Of a DNA stretch of 64,000 bases, positions 47,958-60,600 are shown one piece after another. Within the stretch, counting starts at the first letter, position 1, and every line of letters begins with the position of its first letter. The stretch is from the NCBI RefSeq assembly GCF_024713975.1, contig NC_091107.1, positions 22,497,501 through 22,561,500 on the forward strand, given 5' to 3'. The notes beneath the pieces are model-generated. The model was not told the DNA's origin, ran no database searches, and was given only the letters and a program-made list of their open reading frames with translations. The position numbers and the translations under genes are program-made. The DNA is from Paralichthys olivaceus (taxonomy: Eukaryota > Chordata > Actinopteri > Pleuronectiformes > Paralichthyidae).

Positions 47958-48155
47958 TCAGACAGCATGCACTTTTCTGAACAGTGCCACAGCCTGCTTC
48001 TCTTCCTCATGTCGTTTTCTAAGAAGTCCCAGTGTGTTCAGCAGGGACACATCTGAGCCTTGGTGCTCCGTGAAGTCTTTAGTCTTTAACTTCTGCCTCT
48101 GCTTTGGTTGAGGCTTCCCAGTGGGTTTGGTTATGGTCTTGGCATATTCTAAGGC
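47958..48155 (-). CDS. jhy: jhy coding exon 8 (conserved C-terminus, stop)
   Basis: Encodes ALEYAKTITKPTGKPQPKQR through LLRKRHEEEKQAVALFRKVH-AV and stop TGA (47960-47958). This is nearly the same as the human JHY end (ALEYAKTIPKPKP .. RHEREKQAVAAFKVLHIV) and is the best-conserved part of the protein. Acceptor ctctaag at 48156-48162. Confidence 0.92.
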   Translation of the reverse strand, partial: ALEYAKTITKPTGKPQPKQRQKLKTKDFTEHQGSDVSLLNTLGLLRKRHEEEKQAVALFRKVHAV

Positions 48156-48645
48156 CTTAGAGTGGCAGAGAGAAAGAGAGACACATGTATGTTAATGCAT
48201 GAATGGAATTACTATAGCAGTTGTAGTCAAAAAATGTACTGAAATCGTTAGTCCATTATGATCACTCCAAAATGGCATGAATGCATTTCTTTGATATACA
48301 GTACACACATGGTTGTGGGACAAGTTATCATGAGTGTACACTCAAAATAAAGCTTCCTCTTTCATGGTGAAGCATCAAAATACAAGGCCACACCACAGAC
48401 CCGCGATGGACCTATGATGAAAATGCTATCTTTCAATAGCTTTTCATCAACCGGTCTAGATTGTTCACACCCAGTTTGAAGTTGTTTTTAAAAATGAACT
48501 CTGTAGTTGTTTAGCTCCAAAAAGTTTGAGGGTCCAAAAGGCTCTGGGCATGACCCAAGTTCCAACCAATTTTGGTTTATGGCAATAGGCAATATGTGAT
48601 CATTCTACAGTGTGGTCACAGCACCAGTTGCTGTTTGGAAACTAA

Positions 48646-48679
<34 letters not shown>

Positions 48680-51600
48680 ATATTGTTAGGGTTCACATAT
48701 GTCCGCACACACAGCCCCACACACACACACCTTTATCCTGGGAACTTTGTTTTTGCTGCCTTCCGGGTCCTTGGCTGGTAGAAAGGGAATCCTACTCATT
48801 TTTTTGTTCTGCTCGCGGATCACTTCTGAATACAGCTTCTGTCGTTTCATTTTCTTCACAGGATGATGGTGAAAGAGTGAGAGAGGGAGTAAAAGAGAGG
48901 AGAGGGGGAGAGAGAGACAGAAGCAGATTATAAATGGGGGTTTAATTAACTGAGCCATTTCTCCCTTAAGGCCCTTCTCTTTGTGTATCCCCTCAGCAGA
49001 GCCTCTCCACGCAGCCCTACACAACCAAACACAGCTAGCCATTCAGCAGGCCTATCAACATTTACACATATCGTTCACTAATAGGCTTGGCCCTGGAGAT
49101 GCACAGGGCTCGATCTAGTGTAAATTGGCCTAACAGTCTCACTTTTTACTGCTGGGAATTAACAAGAGATATATCAAAGCACAAAGAGCACTTAACTCCT
49201 CAGGGGTACTCTCATTTGCTTTGTATATGAAATTATATTTGTGGAAGAGCATGGGGCCTTTAAATTATGAACTTGGACACCTGGAGGAGGGTCAGTAGAA
49301 ACATTACAGCTTCTTTAACAGCATGCACTGCAACCCTGAACTTTTGTAGACATCACCCAAAGGAGCCACACAGAGCTTCCTATGACTGGACATTCAACTG
49401 ACAGCTGCGTGAATATGAAGTCAGTTTAACATCCAACTGAGCTGATGGGTGAATAGTATCTGTCAGTGAGAATTCACAGTGAGCCATTTGACTTGTTGAC
49501 GTTTCTATCATTTTTACTGTGCACTCAAAACCCCAAAAACCTTGTGCTGACCAAAAAAGAGTATTTCCAATAAATTACATATCTGACACTGAGCATTTCC
49601 TGCGCTGTATGTGTGAAAAGGCAACTAACAAAATCCAGACCTGATGGCTGACTGGCTTCTCTCTGCCCTGGGTGATGCTGGTTTGTACTTTCTCTATCTT
49701 AATCAATACTACAGTTTGTATTCACGTTGTATTTTGAGATTAAATTTCTTATTTTTCTTATTTTTTATAATGCTGGTTTCAGACATGCATTTAACTCCAG
49801 AGAATCTCTGGACATTCTCTAGAGGGGCTGTATGTGAGAATGCAAAGGTCCCACTGAGAGGCTCTGGACTTTCTCAGGAGTTTCACCTGCTAGCCCTCAA
49901 GTAAAAAAGTACTCCTGAACTGATTTCAGTAGGAGATGCTCTTGAGGATTCACCTCAAGTCAGTGAGCATGTTATCTTATTATGTTATTAACATGCAACA
50001 AACACAAAAATGAAATAAATAAAATAATATATATACATCTTGTAATGATAAAGCTGTGCCTTGATATCCAATAATTTTTTACACAAACACTTGATCTCTG
50101 CAGTGGAATTTATACATATATCTTGATGGGGAAAATAACAATTGCAACGAATGACAATTCATGGTAATAAGATTGTGATGCTCCAGGTCAATACTTACTA
50201 TCTTTTCAATGGCAGCATAATCAGGAGACCCGCCTTGCTGATTTGTGTCTGTCCTCATCTGCTTGTATGCCTAGACAGAAAGATAGATAGAATATTTAAA
50301 TTGAAGCACACCTTGGTCAGATTGACCTTCATTTGTTTTGCCGGCTGTCTTAATAGAAACATGGCACAAACAGTAAACCTCAGACAGCAATTTTTATGCA
50401 TTTTTATGTTTCTCACTGGGTTCAAATTGAGATAAAAAACACTCCCTCCTTGTTGTTTGTCCATCTCACTAGCCTGCAATAAATTGACGCCTCTACACTT
50501 AAAGATTGTGAAAGTGCTCACGTATTTGAAGATGATTTGCTGATGCTGTGAACAACATGCGGATCAGAAGTGTGTATGTAACTATGTATGAAGAAATAAA
50601 AAGTCTCAGATTGCATTCCTTGAGACAAAGTCTGATCAAATTGGGCACAGTGACCTTATGTGCGTTAAGCTGGGATGTTCTTGATATGATAAAGCCTGAT
50701 TCTCTCTCATGCTTAGTCACACACGATTGTTTTTTGTGTTTTTTGCTATGCTAGTGACTTGGCTCCAGGGAGAGCAATGTCTGTCTACTCTGAAATATCT
50801 CAATGACTACTGAATAGCTTACAATGATATATGGTACAGATGCCCAAGGGACGTATCCGGATCACTTTGTCTTTTCATTTAGTGCCACCAGGTCAAAGTT
50901 TTGAAATAATCACTCATCCATTGGACCACAGCAAACCATGTGGTAGTTGTTGAGACAGTTCAGATCAGTTCTCTACCCCTCAGCCACAGGGGCGAAACAA
51001 CAAATGCATCCGAACACCAGTGTCTTTTCACCCCAGAGAAACGAAATATCCAATGGGTGGATCCTTCACTGTCTATTCTAGGATTCATTGAGCTTACCAC
51101 AGGCAAGTAATGAGATGTCGGATGCTTGAGTATCAGGCTTCAACCATACAGCTAGTACACATGTTTAATAAAACTAAGGGGTATAAACGCTTTCTTATCA
51201 TGTCCAACTGCAGCTCTATTGCTTGGCAACAGCAGTAAAGATGGGACTAGCACGGAAATCCTCTGTAGACCAGATCACTTAATTTTGGTTCAGCTTTGTG
51301 GTCTACACGGCCCACGAAGACAGCGTCCTCTTACGGTGGTGGCCCCTGAATTTGGGACACAGCTTGTATATTTAATAATGCTCATGGTCCTGACTTGAGC
51401 ACTATAGTTCATTGACAGCTCCTCCCAATCAAACTATAGTGACAACTTTTTCTGGTGATTTGGATGGTATCTGAGTCCAAGTGGTGTTTTTGTTCTGTCT
51501 TCTCAACCTGTCTAGGTCATGCTAAATGCTCAATGTATTTCAAAGTTAAAACCTATTACTGATTTACATTAGTGTTTGTTCACAAGTGTTTTTCTTTCAA

Positions 51601-54600
51601 GGGAAGACCAAAATTCAATAATAACATGGCACAGACAGTAAATAGAGTGCAAACAGTTCATGGGCTTTTAAAGAATTGTGTCACCAGACACAATGTCTTA
51701 CTGTGTTTACTTATTAGGCTCTGATATGATACTGAGGTGTTTTTCAGGGACACTGTTGGTGAGCTGAACTTGTGTGATAGGTGACAGAAGTAATACGGGA
51801 AAAGACAGAAAAATATGTAGATACTATCTCTTCTCAGTTGCTGGTGACAATTTGTGTGTGTGCCTGTGTGTGTAAGGGTGCATACAATCCTCAAGCTGCC
51901 GCAGACAAAAGGGAGCCAATCATTCCAGACTGCACTGGCTCCTTTTTGGGAGGAGGATTTCGGTTTGCTTTAGCCATGGACACAACAGGGCACCTTTCTT
52001 TCTAAGACTTCTCCCCTCTCCCCCCAAACTCCTAAGTCACGCTCATCTGCTTTCATGCCCCGGCACTGCAGCCAGACTGCTTTACAAATTGAGCCTGTAA
52101 TCTTGTCAGACATGATGGCTAACATGGTGGGAGCGATGGGAGGTCAAGGGGTGGGCACCGCAGGAGGACTATGTGAAGGCTCCAGAGTGAATACAACCCA
52201 AAGCATTTAATCATATACTTCCTAGCCTGTCTTGTGTCCATCTAACTAAACTGATAGTTGTTGGGTGGTATGAAAATTCCTAGTCTAAGCAAACAAAGAT
52301 CATAAAACCTGGTTATGGAATTATAGTGTGGTGGTAGAAAAAGTTGGTTTAAAATATCAATATCGCAATGTTTGTTTCAGTTAATGGTTTCATCGACAAG
52401 ATTTAACTTGATTTTATAACTTTCAATCTCAACAATGTGTGTCTTGTCAAACAAAATTATTTCTAAAGCCATGGCATGAATCCTTCAACGACTAAGCTTT
52501 GAACTAGTCTACACATCTACCTTGGACTGCTGAGTCGCCTTCCACTCAGAATCTAACAGCTGAGACTACAGCCACACTCATTTTAAAATGAAAACCATCT
52601 CTGTCCAGACGAGTTATAGCTTCAGAAAGAAAACTCCATCCATACATACAAACCCACCTGAACATGCATCACATGACAATTCATGAACACTGGTCATGTG
52701 TGTGACGGGGTAAACAGGAAGTAGATTGTCTGCTCTGCAGTTGAACAACAATGTTGAAAAGTAAGAAAAGGGATTTGTTTTCTTGGACGAACAACAACGT
52801 GGAGGTGTTACTGGAAGTAAGTGTTAGTACCCTCACCAAATATCCATGCGTGGTCAGAACCAATCAGTAAGGGAATATGCAAGATTGTTTTCAAGTCTGT
52901 TTCTGCACATGCACACTATAACATAACCTCCAGTTTTCAAATTAAAATAAGGCAAGCAACATTTCACACTTTAGGAGTTTAAAAACTTTAGGGGCTCAAA
53001 AACTCCTGGATGCCAGGTGTACATGAAATGGAAGGGATGCACTTTAAAACTATGTGTTAGTATGGATGTAGCCTCAAAAATGAAAGGGTGAGGGGGAAAA
53101 ACAGCTACAGCCAAATCATTAAATGCAAATGGTCTTGTTTAGTGGCCCTGCGCCTCACAGACTCTCTCCCATCTAATCATCTTAGCCTCTAACACATGTT
53201 CAAATGGCTTTTCAGAGCCTGCTTTATGCAGTCATCATCTTATAGCAATTAAGTGTATCTTAGTGAAGCTAGACAATTAACCTGATGTTTTATGCCCTCT
53301 GTCATTGGAACACTCCTGCTGGATTAAGCAGTCCCTGCATGAGGACAGCTGAGGGGATTTGGGACTTCAAAGAGGCATTTATCTGTGTAACTCCTCATGT
53401 ATGTGGGGATTAAAAGGGAATGGCACTCAACTGAAGAAGTTATGTGTCACTTTTGTTAGGTGAAACTGCATAATGTGTTCTCATTTTTCTAACTTGAATA
53501 TGTTTTTTCTGTATATGTTGAGTGAGTTTGATTCTTGAGTGTAGAACAGTTTAAAAACCTATGGGGATGGTATATTTTGGTCATATACAGTACAGACATG
53601 GTTATTCTAAGGGAGCTATCATGACGCAGCATTAAGAACCAGACAGCAGCCTATAACCACGAAGAAGGGCTGCATGATGAAATTACTTGTGAATGATGGG
53701 ATTCTATAGACAATGTATGCAATGCATATGATAACTGTGAGCACATCTAACCAGGCATGCTCTCTGCATACTCACTGGAGGTATTCTGCTATTCTTCTGC
53801 AGCAAAGATGAAAAGTGTTAATACTGCAAGTTCTCAGACAACACCAACCTTGCAATTAACCCTCCCTTTCAGCTGCTTCTGTTTCTCCATCTGAACCAGG
53901 TAGCTGTCACAGTTACTGCTATGGATGGGGAAGGCTGTGTTCCCACTCTGACAAGGCTCTTCTCCTGTCAGTGGCTTTCTTATAGGTGGAAGAACCGTGT
54001 ATGAGCCTGGGCCTTGTGACGAAGCAGTAGTAGGAGTCCTGAGGGGGTTCCAAGCTTGCTCCTCTTCTCCACAGGATAATGGCAACTGTAATGGACTTGT
54101 CCTGAAACACAATATTATATTAATATTATTATTATAATTATTATGGTCATTACAGAAATACTACAGTGATGCCATAATTTAGGTTAGGCACAAACAAATG
54201 TGACATATACATGTGTTATATGATCATTATTGTTTGTATATGTCTATATTATTCATTTATTTTCATAATGTATAATATCATTTGTCATATGTTGTGATTG
54301 TTGTGAATGTTTTTATTTTTTCTTTGTGAGAGCCATTATTTGATGCCATATACATGTGTAATTTCTTTCTCATTTTGATTCAATTAAAGAAAATATGAAT
54401 GCTTCACCTTTGCCATTGTTCAGGAGTACTCTCCAGGTTTTGGTGGAGAAGCTGTGTATTCACCCCTTCCGGATACATGAAGGAGGACTTCCTAGGTTTA
54501 GTTTTTTGTTGATATCTTGTGGACAAGGCAGGTTGAAGTTCAGGCGTGGGCCTCCAGTGTGGCTGACCATGCAGAGAAGCTAGATTAATGATGGTATCCT

Positions 54601-57600
54601 GCCGATCCGTATGCTGGAGTAATGAAAGAAGTTGAGATGAAGTGTTGAGGTTGATGTTGAGGTGGATGGTTGGGGGCAAAGGCTGTGAAGAAATCGTCTT
54701 CTGAGGTTCAGGCTGAGTTACAGCAGCTGCTTGAGCTAATGGGAAGCTCATACGACCTCCCTGCCCAGCTCTGACCACTGCAGCTGGGGGCTTCTGTTGA
54801 GAGGGGTTGGGGTACTCTTTACGCTTGGCTTTCTTCCCCTTGCTGGTCCGGGTGACCTGAGGTTAGAGAAGGATTAACAGAAAGGATAACTATGTTTTCA
54901 TTAATTTAGGATGTCTATGTCCATATCCATATCCCCTGAAATAATATGTTTTTTAATGCCAGCAAATCTTTAAATATGGGTCTCATTTCACCATCATATA
55001 GAAAGGCTGTGGATGTTCACAGTTTTATCTCCTCTGCATTTCTTTGAGATATACTAACTATTCATAAATGCAGTGTGAAGCACAAAACACCAGACAAAAC
55101 AGACAAACATTAGCTCTTAGTAAGAGGGACAATTCTTTTCCAAGAAGAAGGGCTGGTACACCTCTTTACATGATAGGACCAAATTATTTAGCAAGAGGCC
55201 TGTGAGCGTGTGTCTCATGCATCTAATGCCGTTGATTTGGCAAAACACCAGCTTTTCCCATTCCAGTGGGAAAATATTTATACTCCTCGGTTTGGCAGCG
55301 TTGCAGTGGCTGCTCAAGTGCTCAAAATAATAATCATCTCCTTTTTCAATCCAACAACTATTTTTTTTATTACGGCATTAATCATATCTAGAAAGCCCCA
55401 GTGCAACAATATCATCAGTGACCATGTTCCTAAAAGGAAACAAACAGCCAGCGTGATAGTGACCCCATTGTCCAGAAGCTAGATAGCTCTGATAAAGCTT
55501 CCACACACCCAATACTGCCAAAAACTATAATAGGGGGGATAATGGGGGGGAGCATCCTACCCGCAACTGTTCTGTTCTTTGGAGCCACCTCAGCTCAGGG
55601 TCGGAGCTGTCCTTTTGATTTTCTACGGGGGCCGGCTTCTTAGGAGTTTCATGCACCTTTAAACAGAACAAGCAGAAAAAGGCATCACACTGATACAAAA
55701 GGTATTTAATATATTTGCTGTCTATACAGTGAAACTGGAGCACATATTCTCATTGAGACCAGTGCCTGACCATTACAACGTACACTACAATATAAGGCTA
55801 TCAATTTACTATGTCTGTTCCTAATATGTCCTTATGCAGTGTGGAAATGTGTCCTGATAATGCTCTAATGAAAATCATTTAACTTCAGGACTCCCCCAGT
55901 GGAAGAGGACCACCTGAGTGGATCGATGGTATTGACAGGCTGAAGACTTTTTTATGGACCACCAGTAATTCTGTGAGGTTGAATTGGGGAAGGTCACAGG
56001 GAATGCGTGGCTCCAGTTGTAGCTTATCTATCGATTAGTGTGTTTGTCATTGCATCTAATAGCCTGAAATGCTACTATTATGCTGAGAGAACCCAGACAG
56101 ATTCAGGGTACTGTTGGGCAAACCAGCATGTAAGCTGTACGCTCCTTTGTCTTTGTCTTTCAAGCTGAGTCAATCATTTTGGTCATTTAACTCAACCTCA
56201 CATGAATTCACTAACCAAACGGCACATCTATTTTCAAATGGCAGCGACTTTGAGACATTTGGGTGGTGTTACAGATGAACGAGGGCAGAGCAGTTGTTTG
56301 AAGATCAAGAGCAGGCGTCAGTGAATCCTGTGTGTCCGGCAATGTACACACTCACACACACAAACAATTTGCACCTCTCACCTTTACCCATTCCCCCTGC
56401 TCTTGCCTTTTGTCACCCATTATAAAAATCCCAATCAGTTGGAGCAAATGATCAAGCCTGTATTGCATTTTGAGCATGGTAAGCTGTGTAATATCTTTTC
56501 TACTAAATTGGGCCTGTAATTGCTTCCCTGCGAGACGATGTCACAACAAAGTCTGGCAATTGCAGCTAGCTGTATTACCTCCTGTACCCAGGAAACATCT
56601 GCTTTTCGCAATGAGGACTTCAAAGGGGCTGTGGATCTTGAATTGCATTTAGCTGCTATTGTGGCCGGCCCAGGTAATCTTGATTAGGTGTTTAGACTGA
56701 GGCAGGGTATACAGTGGTAGAGAGCTCCCCAGAGCTTTGGTCTAAAGCTATTAAAAGATTGTACATTATGTTCCCCTGGCTTTGAAGTGAGGGCCTGCGA
56801 GAGGAGAAGGGACTCTGAGGGCTGAGTGCAATAGCAGAAGATTGATCTGCTACTTCTGTCTTTATCAAAGGAGGCCCGAGCCCCGATGAAGCCAATCACT
56901 GCTGCAGCCACTCTGCCACTTGGCCGGGCTAAACATTTGCTGCATTAGGAAATTGTGTACATTTAATAACACGTCTAATTATAACAAGCTGCCTTCAGAT
57001 GGCCTCTCCCATCAAAAGATCAAATGGCTTATTTTAAATGGGCCCGCTAACAACTGGCTTGTCTGCGCTCTTATTGATTTTTGAAACTGATGATATTTGT
57101 TCATAGAGTGTTGCTATCTTTTGCCAGGAAGTACAGTAGGAAGAAGAGTGAGCTTTGCGGTAAAAGATGTTAGGCATCTCTAACAATTTGAGGGCCCTGA
57201 TTGTGGGATTACTAAATTTTGCACTGTGGACCAACATAGCATTACATATTTTGAGTTGAGACTGGGTTGGTATGTGTGTGTGTCTGTGTGTGTCTAACCT
57301 TCAGTATTGGATTTTATAAAAATCTGTAGGAAATAATACAATTCTGAAATATATGTGTCACTCGTGGTGTGTGTGTGTGAAAAAAATCCTATTTCATTCA
57401 AGTTTGCACTGTGGACTTACCACAGAGCTACAGTTATTATAGAGAGTTTAAAAATTACTCTGGTTTCTGCCTGTTTCTGTACCGCTTTGTTGATGTGTTA
57501 CTCTGTTGCCGTAGCACATCCAATTCATAGATTAATCCTGTAATGAAACAAAAAAAAAACAGACTACATGCAAATTGGTGCCCCCTTCTTTTATGCCCTG

Positions 57601-60600
57601 TGTCCCTCATTAAGTAAGACACGTCTTTGGGGAGACAGAGCAATGGAAAACTAACAAGCGAATTCAGAGGGAAAATGACAAAACACAAGGGCTCAGGAGA
57701 GGGAAAGGCTCCGGCTCTGTTTACTATTGCACAAAGCTAACGGCTCTTGACTATGTAAATGGTGATGATATGAGACATTGTAGAGGGCTGGGGCTCAGAT
57801 GGGTGAACAAGGTTGGGGGTATTATAGCCAGCAAACAGTCTTGTGGCCCAACAAATGGGGAATGCGGGCCATCCTGACCAATTATGCCACTGTGCCAGGT
57901 GCAGGGATGTCTAAGAGCCTATTGGTAACCATGCGTCTCTGATGTTCTTGTTGTACACATCAACTCATAATAGGCACTGCATAGCCAGACATGGCTCCTT
58001 TCATATTGTGGAGGAGAAGGCAGATGAAAACAGATATGCTCCTTTGCCAAATTAATTCTCCAGACTGGGTCAGAGGAAACATCATAAGATATTTTCTATT
58101 GGTTGTCCGAGATGACTATATATGGCGGTCAGATACAATTAATATTAGTAGATAAGCATAACATAGGCTGATGCCATGGGGGAAAAAACAAGAAGCTTGT
58201 TTGTTATAATTCTCATGAGACTGTAAAACATACCCCACCTCTACCATCTCACTATCATTCACTGATGTTACAAACATTGTAGTTCCTGCCTTTGACCCAC
58301 AATAAGACAAACTTACTAGTAGCTGTTTGGGGCCCATACCCCTCAGTCATTACTACATTCACAATATTGTGTGTCTCCATCCATTTTCAAAACAAATAAC
58401 CTAAAGTAAATTCAATAGATATAGTTTATCTATCCATCAGGAAGCTATAAAGTCTCATGATACTACCTAATAGATCACAAACACACAAATATAAACTGTA
58501 GTTCAAACTGGAATGGGAAGTCAGATCATTTAGACCTATTTTTTTCCATTGTCTGCCTCCAGTCAAACTTCATCTTATAATCATGTGCAACAATAGCGCT
58601 GCCATCCAAGATTTATTATCTATACTAGTGCAGCTCCTGGTGTCTGTTTCTGTAATTGCAACCTGTTTCAAGAGAACGTCTGCCTGAGGGTGATCATGGC
58701 AGTTGTGTACGCAAGTTTGTTTTCATGTTTCAAACATCACATTTTCATTCTGTCATTTTAACAATCAGTAGATGCTACTGGCTGAGAAAACTAGATTCTG
58801 TACTCACCTCATTCACACTGGGCATCTGTTTGCATGCATGCACCCTCACATAAGAGTCATGTTTAGATGTGCTGCACCCCAGGGTTATTTTGTTGAGTTC
58901 AACAAAGTCCTCCACCAGGCTTTGTAGGTTGTTTGATTGTGTACATCTCAGTTGTTGGTAGTTGTTCTCAAATTCTGTGCCATGTAGGTCCTCTCTCATA
59001 TTAGAAGACTTGCTAAAACTTTCACTGTCACAGCTTCTCTCATAGTTCTCTCTGTTTCCTCTCTGTAAACTGTTGACATTTTCCTTTTTGGTGGAAGCTT
59101 CTGAAAGGTGAGGTTCTGGTGACCTACTCTGACAAGCATGCTTGTCGTGGTGAGATGCTGCAGTGCTTGTAAGACCATCTTCCAGGTGTAGGTGATATGG
59201 CTGGTGATGTCCAGCCATTTGTGGAGTCACAACAGGTGGACTTGTGTCAACAATGTATCTGTATCCTCCTTTTATTTTCAGTCCCTGTCTCACATTGTAT
59301 GACTGAGCAGGTTTCTCTTCAGGGACTTGGTAATATCCCTCAACAGAATTCTGTGGAATTTCAAAGAGGCGGCCATTTCCCTTCAGGTTGGTCTTCCAGT
59401 TGGGGTCATATCGCAGGTCAGAATAGGCGTCATCAGGAAGCAGCCGACTGTTAGGTTAAAGACAGACAACAAAATAAACGTCATCATTTGTCCAGAACAA
59501 CAAGCCTTAGACAGAATTTTGCTCTACGTCTCTGGATAGAATAACAGTATGTATAGTATAGTGTTAATTATATTCCATATTCAAGGGTTACAGACACCTG
59601 AATGCCACATAGTCCTGTAGTGAGGGGTCAAAGGAACAAGAGGCATTAGACCATTATTAGAATGATGATGTCCTCAAACAAAGTATTAGGCCTTATCACA
59701 GACTTCTGAAATTGAAACAGATGAGGGGGCTATGAGCCTGTATTTACAGATAATTTTCGTATTTTCACCTCCAGGCTCACTAATGAGAGTGTATTTGAGA
59801 GCTACTAGCGGGGGAATGGTTCACAAACGGCAATTTTCAGCTTATGAAATGGCTTGAAAATTGCAGGCTAAAATGCTCTTTCTGATGGTGATGAAAAGAT
59901 CTCATTAAAATAAATAGCAGAGAGCCTCTTTGTTGTGCTTACTGGGAGGACGAGGGGAGCCTAATTCTCCTGCTGTGATGTTGTGCATGTGGGGGCGTCG
60001 GTGGGGGGGTGTCTAGGTGTAGGGCCCTTCACTTCGATGAGGCCAAAAGGGTAAGGGATGTCTCTCTAATGACTGAGACTCAAACAAGTTGGAGAATGCA
60101 TTATAGACAACATGCAGCTAGGCGTGATGCTGGCAGATCCCCACAGCCCATTATCTCTAGCTCAAGATACAGATACATAAATACAAAAGCCAGTGAAATA
60201 TAGTGACAATCACTGAAGGGGAAAATAAAAAAAATCTTCATAGAGACTATATTCAAATATCCTTTGGAGAGAGATAGGTGTAAAATATAGCAAGGAGGGA
60301 TGAATGGACTTGCTTTAATAGGAATCTTTTGCTTGAATGAGGAATGCCCATTGGGTTTGTAAACTATGCATTGTGTGAAAAGGCTTACCCACTTTGAGGA
60401 GGGAGCAGAGAGGGCCATGAGAAAATGATAATGGGAATGGGACTGTGTCCACTTCCTCAGTCCTATGAAATGGAGCCTTTTGTGAGAGTATGTCATGTTC
60501 ATTTTCCTCTGAAACAATGTACTTTGGGATGTGGACCCACACTTGGTGGGCATCAATCCGCACAGGTTAATGACGGGAAAATAGAGAGTGCCCCTTTTCT

